Below are positions 34,953 to 43,696 of a DNA stretch of 64,000 nucleotides, one piece after another. Every line of letters starts with the position of its first letter. Positions within the stretch are counted from its first letter, which is position 1. The stretch spans positions 1 through 64,000 of the forward strand of contig CAVVZX010000004.1 in the NCBI GenBank assembly GCA_963752855.1, written 5' to 3'. Origin of the DNA: DATJPW01 sp963752855 (GTDB taxonomy: Bacteria > Desulfobacterota > Desulfomonilia > Desulfomonilales > Desulfomonilaceae). The translations under genes and the position numbers were made by a program. The notes below the pieces were generated by a model. That model did no database searches. It was given only the letters and a program-made list of their open reading frames with translations, and was not told the DNA's origin.

Positions 34953-35120
34953 ATGAATCTTGAGGAATCTGTAGTCGTAAGGACTTATGCCAGCGAAGCG
35001 CTCGCAAACATCGCCAATTCACGCCTCGGATTTGAAGTCATAGAAGCTCACATTCAAAAGGATGATTGTGGAGGGGCTTATCCGTCGCTGCAGATGTGCA
35101 GCCTCATGTCTCCGGATTAG
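34953..35120 (+). CDS. DUF2007-like signal-transducing protein, possibly truncated
   Basis: The 55-residue protein starts MNLEESVVVRTYASEALANIANSRL and has the family's DDCGGAYPSLQ. DUF2007 proteins usually run on with a strand such as VRLLVRRED. Here another frame after 35,090 gives SGLVRIRRERGVY, so a frameshift may have cut the end. AAGGAA precedes the start. It is a small ligand or signal protein of unknown target. Confidence 0.6.
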   Translation: MNLEESVVVRTYASEALANIANSRLGFEVIEAHIQKDDCGGAYPSLQMCSLMSPD

Positions 35121-35164
35121 TTAGGATTCGGAGGGAACGGGGCGTGTACACAAAGGAGGAGTCA

Positions 35165-35494
35165 ATGGGATCGAAGCAGCCCACACCGACCGCTCGGGAG
35201 CTTATTGGGGACGTCGCTCCGAAGCTCGCTGAACTCAGTGAGGACGTTCTCTTCGGTGACATTTGGGAACGGCCCGGCCTTTCCAAGCGCGACCGTAGTC
35301 TCATTACCGTAGCGACTCTTGTTGCCCTCAATCGCACTGAACAGTTGCCATTCCACTTCAGGCGCGCCTTGGAAAATGGCGTGAAAAAGGAGGAAATCAT
35401 TGAATTGATTACGCACCTAGCCTTTTACTCAGGATGGCCCACAGCGATGTCTGCGGTCCTTCTTGCGAAAGAGGTATTTCAGGAAGAAGAATAG
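35165..35494 (+). CDS. carboxymuconolactone decarboxylase family protein
   Basis: The all-helical 109-residue protein has the family core LSKRDRSLITVATLVALNRTEQLPFHFRRALENG and ITHLAFYSGWPTAMSAV. The CxxC of AhpD-type peroxidases is missing, so it is closer to the gamma-carboxymuconolactone decarboxylase type. GGAGG lies before the ATG. True decarboxylase activity is unproven; many members are of unknown function. Confidence 0.85.
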   Translation: MGSKQPTPTARELIGDVAPKLAELSEDVLFGDIWERPGLSKRDRSLITVATLVALNRTEQLPFHFRRALENGVKKEEIIELITHLAFYSGWPTAMSAVLLAKEVFQEEE

Positions 35495-35818
35495 AGGCGG
35501 TGTCAAACGTTTCTAGGGCTTGGACCGTTTTTATTCGTACTGACCCGCTAGCTCCATTCGCATGGTGAAACCACATGACTGGAATAATGCTGGAGCTGTA
35601 CCTCATAAATACACGGCAGGGTTCGAGAAGGACCTACAATCGCATCGGCCATAAGCGTATGCAGACCGCTTCCCATGGCCTTGGTCTTCCAACAGCGCCG
35701 GAATATTGTAAGCGCTGCTCATCAGCCCATCTGAACCCGAGACGCCAACCGCCGGCTCCGATGGCGGACACTTCTCGCGTGCGCTGCCGAGCCATTCCAC
35801 TGATGGTTGTTGAGGATT
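35495..35818. other. intergenic region with a short repeat
   Basis: The stretch around 35,631-35,677 (CATAAGCGTATGCAGACCGC) resembles 20,676-20,723 (TATAAGCGAATGCAGGCCGC). No gene was recognised. Confidence 0.45.
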
Positions 35819-36698
35819 TCAAAGCCCCGCGTTTCCATAGGAGATGCGGGCGATCGCAGACCAGTCGGATTCACCCAGTCCTTGCGCCAAAGCGGCCAGA
35901 AACCGATCATGTATGAGGCTGGCCATTGGCATCGGAACGGAAGACCCCTCTGCGGCGGCAATCAGCAAACGATTGTCCTTGAATCCAAGCGGTAATTTGA
36001 AACCAGGGGGGTCGAACTTATCGGAGGCAATTATGCTCCCGTAAATACGGTACACCGGGGCGGAGAAGAGTGATCCCGTGAGGAACTCCAGAAATGCGTT
36101 CGGATCCAGTCCGTTTTTCCGGATCAGCGCAAAAGCTTCCGCTAAGCTTTCGATGACGGTTGAAATCAAGAAATTGCCTGCAAGCTTGAACACATTGGCT
36201 GCATGAGCCTTCTCTCCGGCTACGAATGTCTTCTGCCCAATGGCGTCGAAAATTGGTCGGCAAAATTCGATCTGCCCGGTTTGTCCGCCCGCAACAACGA
36301 ACAGCTTCGCAGCGGCCGCGGCGTCGGGCCTGCCAAAGACTGTGGCGGCGACATAGCGCTGTTTTTTTTCATGATGAGCCTCTGCCAGCCGCTGAGACAA
36401 GGCCACGCTGATCGTGCTCATGGAGATGTGAACGGCGCCGGCTGGGAAGGGCCTCAATGGTTTTGCCTTGAGTGAAGACGATTTCTTCCACGGCCCGATC
36501 ATCCGATAACATGGTGATGAGGGCCTCGCAATCGGAGGCGGCTTCACTCGGGGTTTCGGCGATTTTTGCGCCCAGGGGCTGCAGCTCCTCGGCACGGCTT
36601 CTGGTCCGATTGTAGACTGTCAACACGTGTTGGGCTTTAATCAGGTTGCTTGCTATCGGTAATCCCATGCTTCCAAGGCCGATGAATCCTATTCTCAT
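35819..36698 (-). CDS. 3-hydroxyisobutyrate dehydrogenase-like NAD(P)-dependent oxidoreductase, frameshifted
   Basis: The N-terminus MRIGFIGLGSMGLPIASNLIKA is a Rossmann NAD(P) site. The frame breaks at GGG 36,444-36,446; the other frame gives AGAVHISMSTISVALSQRL (substrate loop), VAATVFGRPDAA, and FKLAGNFLISTVIE with the catalytic Lys. The 880-base length fits one insertion. The protein belongs to the beta-hydroxyacid dehydrogenases (tartronate semialdehyde, succinic semialdehyde or 3-hydroxyisobutyrate type); the substrate is not determinable. Confidence 0.85.
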
Positions 36699-37165
36699 GC
36701 TCTCCTCCTCTTTCTCGCGCCATTCTTATGACGATTTTTCAAAATTATAGGCCGAAAATCCCTTTAACAATCCCAAAAGTTTCTGAACTGTGGTTCAACG
36801 CTCTCCTGAGCTATACATACGGTTCGGTTCTTCTCGCGACGACATGCCGACTCCCGCATGTTCATGATTCTTTTTTTGACCATATTCAGTGGCGGCATTT
36901 CCGTCTAGCAAGATTTTGGACTCATATGAGCGCCGCCAGCGGCTGCCGTGACTCTCGACGGACAAATCATCGTCAAGCTGTTTTCAAACCCGGTTTTCAC
37001 CGACTCCCGAAAGTACCTCGCTAGAGGCTGGTCGTCAACCATAATAATCACAGTTCGTTTTTACTTAGACAGCTTGTTTAGGGCACGGGCGCCTGAAAGG
37101 CGGAAGTCATTAATCCGGCATCATCAGGATACTCACTGATTGCGGAGGGCAATAGAGGCTGCATG
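36699..37165. other. intergenic region left of the tRNA fragment
   Basis: About 470 bases without a recognisable gene. The region ends where the tRNA-like sequence begins. It replaces what should be the 5' half of the tRNA. Confidence 0.45.
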
Positions 37166-37205
37166 ACGCCGGAGGTCGCGAGTTCGAGTCTCGTCGCTCC
37201 CGCCA
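37166..37205 (+). tRNA. 3' fragment of a tRNA (Asp-like), possible attachment site
   Basis: The sequence ACGCCGGAGGTCGCGAGTTC followed by GAGTCTCGTCGCTCCCGCCA has a perfect T-arm (stems GCGAG and CTCGT, loop TTCGAGT), a 3' acceptor strand CGCTCCC, discriminator G and CCA. The anticodon 3' stem ACGCC and variable loop resemble tRNA-Asp. No complementary 5' acceptor (GGGAGCG) or D-arm lies upstream, so it is only the 3' end, the usual footprint of integrative elements. Confidence 0.55.
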
Positions 37206-37221
37206 CCAAACCATCTAAAAT

Positions 37222-37255
37222 AACAGGGAAGCCGGGATAAAACCGGCGCCCTGTT
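37222..37255 (+). terminator. hairpin after tRNA fragment
   Basis: AACAGGG pairs with CCCTGTT and, inside, GCCGG with CCGGC around a GATAAAA loop. A T-run is missing. It probably belonged to the tRNA transcript. Confidence 0.45.
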
Positions 37256-37385
37256 GTGGGCTCACAAGACTTCAGGCCCCCAAAGAGCCCCTTGCCCGAC
37301 GAACCCCTTCACTCGGTCTTATTTTTGGACCCATTCCTTGTCTCCGTCGGTCGAATTTCAACTGTCTCCCTCTTGAAAAAGGAAA

Positions 37386-37430
37386 AGGAGCTATATCTCT
37401 AGCTTAACAAGTGGTACATAATCTGGCGTC
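37386..37430 (-). repeat. short repeat 3, copy 3 (inverted)
   Basis: The reverse complement gives GATTATGTACCACTTGTTAAG then CTAGAGATATAG, matching copies at 7,638 and 28,860. It lies 40 bases before the RNB exoribonuclease gene. Confidence 0.6.
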
Positions 37431-37467
37431 AGGTCGATTTTTGAAATGAAGCGGAGAAGGGCGCCTT

Positions 37468-38952
37468 ATGAGTACGAATGATAAACAGCACCGTGCCATT
37501 TTACAGAGCATCGCCCAGAGAGCGATGCTTGAGAGAGGATTGCTCCCTGATTTTTCTGCTGAAGCGCTTGCCGAGCTTGGCAGTATTCAGGCAGCTGCCG
37601 CAAAGACCGGTGAGCATGTTCGTGACATGAGTGATCTCTTGTGGGCTTCCATCGACAACGATGACTCCCTTGACCTGGATCAGCTCACCGTTGCCGAGGC
37701 AATGCCGGGAGACAACGCAAGAATCCTTGTTGCTGTGGCTGACGTAGATTGTCTCGTTAAAGATGGATCAGCCATTGACGAACACGCACGGCACAATACT
37801 ACCTCTGTTTATACAGCGGCTCGGATATTCCCAATGCTTCCTGAAAAGCTCTCCACCGACCTCACATCCCTGAATTTCAATGAGGAACGCCTCTCAATTG
37901 TCGTTGAAATGGTTATTGGCGCTGACGGATCTATTCAGGATTCCGGTATCTACAGGGCGCGTGTCCGCAATCATGCGAAGCTCGCATATAACAGCGTTGC
38001 CGCATGGCTGGAAGGAAAAGGAAGCGTGCCTGAGGCCATTGCCGCCGCAAATGGACTGGATGAGAACCTGCGCATTCAGGACAGGATAGCGCAACGCATG
38101 AAGAATTTTCGACACGTTCATGGGGCTCTGAGTTTGGAAACGATTGAAGCTAGGCCAATATTTGATGGCGATGAAATCCGTGATCTCGAAGTGGAGAGAA
38201 AGAATTGCGCCAAAGACATTATTGAGGATTTTATGATAGCTGCAAACGGCGTAACCGCCCAGTATCTCTCATCAAAAAAATTCCCTTCGATCCGCCGCGT
38301 GGTGCGAGCCCCAAAACGATGGGAACGGATTGTCGAGATCGCCGGAGAACACGGGACTAAGCTTCCTGATAACCCGGATTCAAAATCGCTTGAGGAGTTT
38401 CTGACCAAGGAGAGAGCAGCTGACCCGCTTCGATTTCCCGACCTGTCACTCGCTGTTATCAAACTCCTGGGACCGGGTGAATACGTTGCAGAACTTCCAG
38501 GAGAGATCGCCCCAGGACACTTTGGTCTTGCGGCCAGGGACTATACCCATTCTACAGCCCCTAACCGCCGCTACACCGATCTGATCACCCAACGCTTATT
38601 GAAAGCCGCTGTGGAAGGGATGCCTTCTCCATATAGCGCTGATGAACTCGATGCTCTGGCGAGACATTGCACCGAAGAAGAGGATGCCGCTAGGAAAGTA
38701 GAACGGCGGGTTGGCAAATCCGCTGCGGCTCTTCTTCTTGAATCGAGAATTGGAGAAGAATTTGATAGTATAGTCACCGGCGCTTCTTCCAAAGGGACCT
38801 GGGTCAGGCTTCTCACGATGCCTATTGAAGGAATGCTGGTCGACGGATTCCAAGGAATTGATGTAGGCAAGCGAATTCGTGTGAAGCTCATTTCCGTAGA
38901 CGTCGAGCAGGGATATATCGATTTCCGGAGAGTTAGCCGATCAAGAAGCTGA
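37468..38952 (+). CDS. RNB-domain exoribonuclease (RNase II/R family)
   Basis: The 494-residue protein has the RNB catalytic core: WASIDNDDSLDLDQLTVAE with the acidic metal ligands, HARHNTTSVYTAARIFPMLP, and near the end HSTAPNRRYTDLITQRLL. A short S1-like barrel (GTWVRLLTMPIEGMLV) ends the protein. The N-terminal cold-shock domains of RNase R are missing. It degrades RNA 3'-5'. In the acidic cluster the last position is Gln (DLDQ) where RNase II has Asp, as in several small RNB proteins. Confidence 0.85.
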   Translation: MSTNDKQHRAILQSIAQRAMLERGLLPDFSAEALAELGSIQAAAAKTGEHVRDMSDLLWASIDNDDSLDLDQLTVAEAMPGDNARILVAVADVDCLVKDGSAIDEHARHNTTSVYTAARIFPMLPEKLSTDLTSLNFNEERLSIVVEMVIGADGSIQDSGIYRARVRNHAKLAYNSVAAWLEGKGSVPEAIAAANGLDENLRIQDRIAQRMKNFRHVHGALSLETIEARPIFDGDEIRDLEVERKNCAKDIIEDFMIAANGVTAQYLSSKKFPSIRRVVRAPKRWERIVEIAGEHGTKLPDNPDSKSLEEFLTKERAADPLRFPDLSLAVIKLLGPGEYVAELPGEIAPGHFGLAARDYTHSTAPNRRYTDLITQRLLKAAVEGMPSPYSADELDALARHCTEEEDAARKVERRVGKSAAALLLESRIGEEFDSIVTGASSKGTWVRLLTMPIEGMLVDGFQGIDVGKRIRVKLISVDVEQGYIDFRRVSRSRS

Positions 38953-39045
38953 TGAGTTCATCGTCCGCGAAAATGGAGTTCATTCGGGTAGACCTGCATG
39001 GAGGCGCCTGCCGTACAATTTCAATTGAAAGGGATGAGTGACGCC

Positions 39046-40154
39046 ATGAGCAAATTGTTTGACCGCAGTGTTATCAACGGCATGGAGTTGGCGAATCGCT
39101 TCGTTCGATCCGCCACATGGGAGGGAATGGCTGCCAAGGACGGATCGGTTACTCCGAAATTAACTGAAACACTGGCCACTCTGGCCAAGGGAGGCGTAGG
39201 CCTGATTATCACCAGCCACGCCTATGTTTTACCGGAAGGCCAGGCCGCTCCCTGGCAACTCGGTATTTACAAAGATGAGCTTATTGATGGGCTCCAGGAG
39301 CTGACGACAGCGGTTCATAGCTCCGGCGCCAAAATCGTAATGCAAATTTCCCACGCGGGCAATTTCGCGCCGCAGCCATTAACCGGAAGGCCTCCGATGG
39401 TTGTCTCAAATTATGAGGGGCTATCCAAATCACCTCGCGAAGAGATGACAACAGAATATATCCGAGAGCTCGTTGTCGCTTTTGCCGATGCGGCACGGAG
39501 GGCCAAGGCCGCGGGTTTTGACGGAGTTCAAATCCACTCCGCGCACGGCTACCTCCTGAACCAGTTTCTGTCTCCCGCATTTAATCGCCGAGCGGATGAA
39601 TACGGAGGAGGCGTCAAGAATAGGGCCGGAATCCACCTGGAAATTTTACAGGCCATCAGAAAGGCCATCGGCCGAGAATTCCCGGTATTGATCAAGTTAA
39701 ACGGCCAAGATTTCACCGAGAACGGATTAACCCTGGCGGATTCGCTGCAGGTCGGGCGTATGCTGGCCGACGCGGGATTGGACGCGATCGAGCTGAGCGG
39801 CGGACTTGCCCAGCGGCGGTAAGTTGTCTCCCAGCCGATTCGGGGATAAAAACAGAGGAAGAGGAAGCTTATTTCAGGGAAGATGCGCAAGCTTTCAAGA
39901 ATGAAATCAAGCTTCCGTTGATTCTGGTCGGTGGTGTGCGGTCATTGGAAGTGGCTGAGCGCTTAGTTGATGACGGAGTGGCGGATTATATCTCCATGAG
40001 CCGACCGTTCATCAGAGAACCCGATCTGATAAACCGGTGGAAAGCCGGTGATCGCAGGCGAGCGCTGTGTAAATCGGACAATATGTGTTTCAGTCCCGGC
40101 CTGCAAGGCGACGGCATCTACTGTGTTACGGAAGAACGAGAAAAGGGCAAATAG
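39046..40154 (+). CDS. NADH:flavin oxidoreductase (old yellow enzyme family), two frameshifts
   Basis: An FMN-binding TIM barrel: ANRFVRSATWEGMA, QISHAGNFAPQ, IHSAHGYLLNQFLSPAFNRR and KLNGQDF. After LAQRR the frame breaks near 39,815; a middle frame gives KLSPSRFGDK, and at the AAAAA run 39,861-39,865 it breaks again into KTEEEEAYFREDAQAF. It then continues LILVGGVRS and RPFIREPDLINRW, the FMN phosphate site. The length fits two extra bases. The C-terminal NAD/FeS domain of 2,4-dienoyl-CoA reductase is absent, so this is a single-domain form. Confidence 0.85.
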
Positions 40155-40280
40155 TCTGAACAAATTAGAGTTACCGCTCATTTCAAACCCGAATCCCCTT
40201 TCGCATCCTTGCATCCAATAAGAACGGAGGTTCCGACACTTGGGACAAATCTCCATCTCAATGAATTAAGGAGATAGGCA

Positions 40281-40610
40281 ATGAGCCGACAACTAATTCC
40301 GGCAATCATGACTTCAGTCGTTTTTGTAAGCGCTGTAATGGCGACTTTCGCTTTGGCTTTTTGCCCAGGTGGTTTTGCATTCGGGCTAGCGTCCGCGTCA
40401 GGATCCGACGTGATGAACCACCCGGCCACATCCGGGCCTCAAGCAGGCGAATCCAGAGACATCACAAAGTCAAACTCCAACAAAGCCCCAGATTCATTGG
40501 ACGAATGTTTTCAAACCTGTAGGATTGACGAGACGCGATCAAGATTTATGAAAAGCATGTGCCAGATGGGCTGCGCTTATTCCGCATATGGTTCAGCAGC
40601 AGGGCAATAA
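40281..40610 (+). CDS. small exported cysteine-containing protein
   Basis: A signal peptide or anchor (IPAIMTSVVFVSAVMATFALAF) precedes a 65-residue region with a CFQTC motif, then an MKSMCQMGC motif near the end. Two CxxxC pairs suggest disulphides or metal binding. TAAGGAG lies before the ATG. No family was recognised. Confidence 0.6.
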   Translation: MSRQLIPAIMTSVVFVSAVMATFALAFCPGGFAFGLASASGSDVMNHPATSGPQAGESRDITKSNSNKAPDSLDECFQTCRIDETRSRFMKSMCQMGCAYSAYGSAAGQ

Positions 40611-40981
40611 GTCATGGGAGCCACGGGCGTTCTCGGACGCTCATGGCTCATACAAACCGCCAACCTCAAATCAATTTCGAGGGACGCGAAATTTTGTCTG
40701 CGGGCCCATGACCTACTCTTCGCTATAACACGGAATATTCGTAATCCATTGCAAGTTTAGGCCGACTTTCAATCGGACTGAACACTGTTGTTGAGCAAGA
40801 TCGCTCTCCAAGAATGGAAGCGGGCGCCTCGGATAGAAACGTCGAGTGAAATTATGCGAATTTCTTAAGTTCGAATTGACAAGGGGCTCTGTAAAGCCAC
40901 TGTGATTTTGCTTCATCTAAGTTGTTATGCCCTCAGTCTCATGGCAAGAATCCCCGTGTGACAATCCGAAGTTAGACTATG

Positions 40982-40998
40982 GTTCCACAATACGGAAC
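40982..40998. promoter_or_regulatory. operator-like palindrome 1 upstream of iclR
   Basis: GTTCCACAATACGGAAC is an inverted repeat (GTTCC/GGAAC). A near-copy lies at 41,089, giving the consensus GTTYCACAWTRYGGAAC, the type of site recognised by IclR-family regulators. Confidence 0.6.
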
Positions 40999-41088
40999 AC
41001 TGTGATCACTCCAAGACTTATTAAGACTCTTGACAATCCATGTCATGGCTGTTAAACCTTATCTATCAGCAAGGGTTGTTTTTAGACA

Positions 41089-41105
41089 GTTTCACATTGT
41101 GGAAC
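41089..41105. promoter_or_regulatory. operator-like palindrome 2 upstream of iclR
   Basis: GTTTCACATTGTGGAAC lies 52 bases before the iclR start and 107 bases after palindrome 1. The spacing suggests two sites for a tetrameric regulator, perhaps for autoregulation. Confidence 0.6.
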
Positions 41106-41156
41106 TTGAGCTGCGAATTCCCCTTGCCAGCCGAGTCCAATTAAAGCAAGCCGGTA

Positions 41157-41906
41157 ATGAAGTCATTAGCAAAAGCCTTAGCCGTTATGGATTTGTTCTT
41201 TGCCGCGCAAGGGCAGGGCCTATCTATAGCGCATATATCCAAAGAAATGGGCTTGCCCAAAGGGACGACCCACCGCATTCTCGCCTCACTAGTTGACTTC
41301 AAATACGCCCGACAAGACCCGCGAACGAAGAAATACAGCTTGGGCGCCCGTTTCCTCGATATCGGGTCGCCTTTCGAAAAACGGCAGATGTTACGGGCCT
41401 TCATCACTCCGATGCTTCATGGCCTGCGCTCCAAATGCACAGAAACACTGAGCGTCGCGATCCTGGTGAAAGATGAAATTGAATACATAGAGCGATACGA
41501 GTCGGAGATGATCTTGCGGGTCGACATTCATATCGGCACGCGATTTCCGGCCCATTGCACCGCGACAGGAAAGATCCTGTTGTCCGCTCTGACTGAAGAG
41601 GAATTGGATTTGCGCTTGGAACGCAGGAAAAATCTCCGGAAGTCGACGGATAAGTCAATCAGCTCCATGGTGGCGCTCAGGGAAGCTTTGGCCGAGGCGA
41701 GGCGTGAAGGCGTAGCTCGTGACTTCGAGGAGTGCCTTGTCGGGGTCCACTGCATCGCCGCGCCGGTTATAGGCAGAGGTGGTGAAATGGTGGCCGCTGT
41801 TAGCGTTTCAGGGCCGCGGGAGCGTATGTCGGTTGGGAAAATGGATGAACTGGAGCCGCTGTTGCGTGAGGCGACTCAAGGGATTTCCCATGAGCTGCGC
41901 AGGTAA
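41157..41906 (+). CDS. IclR-family transcriptional regulator
   Basis: The 249-residue protein has an N-terminal winged helix (SLAKALAVMDLFFAAQGQGLSIAHISKEMG, LPKGTTHRILASL). An effector-binding domain follows, with FPAHCTATGKILLSAL, ECLVGVHCIAAPVIG and AAVSVSGP. It sits just before the 2-oxoacid oxidoreductase genes on the same strand and has two operator-like sites upstream. It probably controls that operon in response to its substrate or a related aromatic or keto acid. Confidence 0.95.
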   Translation: MKSLAKALAVMDLFFAAQGQGLSIAHISKEMGLPKGTTHRILASLVDFKYARQDPRTKKYSLGARFLDIGSPFEKRQMLRAFITPMLHGLRSKCTETLSVAILVKDEIEYIERYESEMILRVDIHIGTRFPAHCTATGKILLSALTEEELDLRLERRKNLRKSTDKSISSMVALREALAEARREGVARDFEECLVGVHCIAAPVIGRGGEMVAAVSVSGPRERMSVGKMDELEPLLREATQGISHELRR

Positions 41907-41972
41907 TGGTTTTCGGAAAGGCATGTCTTTGCTACGCGAGTTACACAAGAGATCTGCGCACAGGGAGTGACT

Positions 41973-42562
41973 ATGACTGACAGAATCGGATTCACAGGGT
42001 TAGGCGTGAGATTGCACGGTCGAGGCGGCCAGGGAGCAGTGGTCGCGTCCAAAATCCTCGCCAAGGCATATTTCAGGCAAGGGTTGTTCGTCCAGGCCTT
42101 TCCCGCTTTTGGTATGGAACGCCGGGCGCGCCCGTGGCCGCCTATGTCCGAGTCCACACTGCGCCCATTCTGGCCCGAGGAGAAGTGCCGCATCCGGATG
42201 TTTGCGTGGTATCGGACCCAAAATTGTTGGAGCTCATCGATATCACCAAGGGCCTTACCCCGCTGGCTACGGTCATCCTCAACTATCCGGACCCGACAGC
42301 CGCTCCGAAATTCCAAGGCGTGAAAACCGTCGCTTCAGTAAACGCCACGGAGATCGCCTTGAGTAGCGGTTTGGGCTCAAGGCTGGCCCCGATCGTCAAC
42401 ACGGTTATTCTGGGCGTGTACGCCAAGGTGATTCGACAAATTCCACTGGAGTTGGAGAACCTGATTCAGGCCATTGAAGAGGTCATCCCGAGCAAACAGG
42501 AAAAGAATGTCGTAGCCGCACGTCAGGCGTTCGAGCGGGCCACGATCCTGGAGAAACGCTGA
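41973..42562 (+). CDS. 2-oxoacid:acceptor oxidoreductase gamma subunit, frameshifted
   Basis: The N-terminus GVRLHGRGGQGAVVASKILAKA is the gamma-subunit signature. At GGG 42,124-42,126 one G is missing; the expected ERRGAPV continues in another frame as VAAYVRVHTAPILARGEV and runs to 42,562, overlapping the next start. The 590-base length fits one deletion. The start at 41973 has GGGAG upstream. It is part of the thiamine-diphosphate enzyme encoded by the following genes. Confidence 0.9.
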
Positions 42563-43696
42563 TGGAAAAAAGGAAGATCGAATCGGTTAAGGACTTGCCC
42601 GTAATGCCCTTGACCGTTGAGGACATGACCTGGAACAAGACCGGAACGTGGCGTCTCCTGACTCCTAAGGTCCAGGGAAAGATGTCGCCCTGTAGAGCGG
42701 CCTGTCCGATTGGCCAGCCCATCGCCAATATCATGAGCGCTGTCTCGGAAGGCGACTGGAACCGCGCGTTGCAGATGCTGTTGGAGATCAACCCATTGCC
42801 CGGCGTGACCGGGCGCTTGTGTTATCACCCTTGCCAGGCGAAATGCTTAAGAAAGGAACTTGACCGGCCCGTTTCGATCCAGGGGTTTGGAAAGGCTAGT
42901 GGCCGACTGCGAGGCGACTCCCGCAGTCCCCCGCAAGGCCCCAACCGGGAGGAAGGTCGCTGTTTGCGGCGCAGGCCCGGCTGGTTTGACTGCCGCTTAT
43001 CACCTCGCGCTTCAAGGCTGCGAAGTCACTCTTCTCGATCCCGGCCACCAACGAGGAGGTTTCCTGAAGAACGCAAAACCGGAAAAGCTGCCGGCCGAGG
43101 TGTTGGAGCGGGAGATAAACCGACTGGTCGCTATTAGCGGCGTCCAACTCAGGATGAATGCGGTCGGCCTCAACTCGGAGGAGTTTGACGTGACCATTGT
43201 GGACCGGACCGCTTATCAGCCCGGAAGCGAGGAAGCGCTTGCCGTGGAGGCATTGGCGAACGGCGGAGGCCGACGGCTGAACATAGAGATTCAGAAGGGC
43301 GACATTGGCTCAAAACCTGTTCAGGTGGCTCACGCCGTGGCCTTGGGTCGGGAAACCGCATCCGAGGCGTGCCAACAACTGAACCTCGGAGCCGATGAGA
43401 CAAAAGAAGGTTCGGCGGAGGTCGCAAACAAAGAGGATATGAAATTCCATTGCTTCGCCGACATCAGCGCAGCCGACGTTTTAACGCCGGGAGAAGGCCC
43501 TGTGGATGAGGCTAAGCGGTGCCTGTCGTGCGGGACGTGCAATTTATGTCAAAGTTGCGTTCTTGCCTGTCCGGACTCCTCCTGCGAGTTGGATGAAAAG
43601 GAAGGCAAAATCGTCATCGATTTGTATCATTGTAAAGGTTGCGGCATCTGCGCTTACGAATGCCCCCGCAGCGTGTTGGTTATGGAGGGCTTGTAA
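42562..43696 (+). CDS. GltD-like iron-sulfur/NAD(P)-binding subunit of the 2-oxoacid oxidoreductase, frameshifted
   Basis: Residues 1-105 resemble the GltD N-terminal Fe-S domain (SPCRAACPIGQPIA and LCYHPCQAKC). The frame breaks at GGGGTTT 42,882-42,888 and continues with a dinucleotide motif VAVCGAGPAGLTAAYHLAL, but the rest of the FAD/NAD domain is much shortened. The end is a two-cluster ferredoxin (CLSCGTCNLCQSC and CKGCGICAYECP). The layout recalls the electron-transfer subunit of phenylglyoxylate-type oxidoreductases. It overlaps the alpha gene at TAATG. Confidence 0.8.

Noticed and set aside
36728..37024. Plus-strand 98-codon frame left of the tRNA fragment
   Set aside because: No start signal, no family similarity and mixed composition.
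37141..37205. Complete tRNA gene
   Set aside because: No 5' acceptor strand complementary to CGCTCCC and no D-arm could be found upstream, so only a 3' fragment was called.
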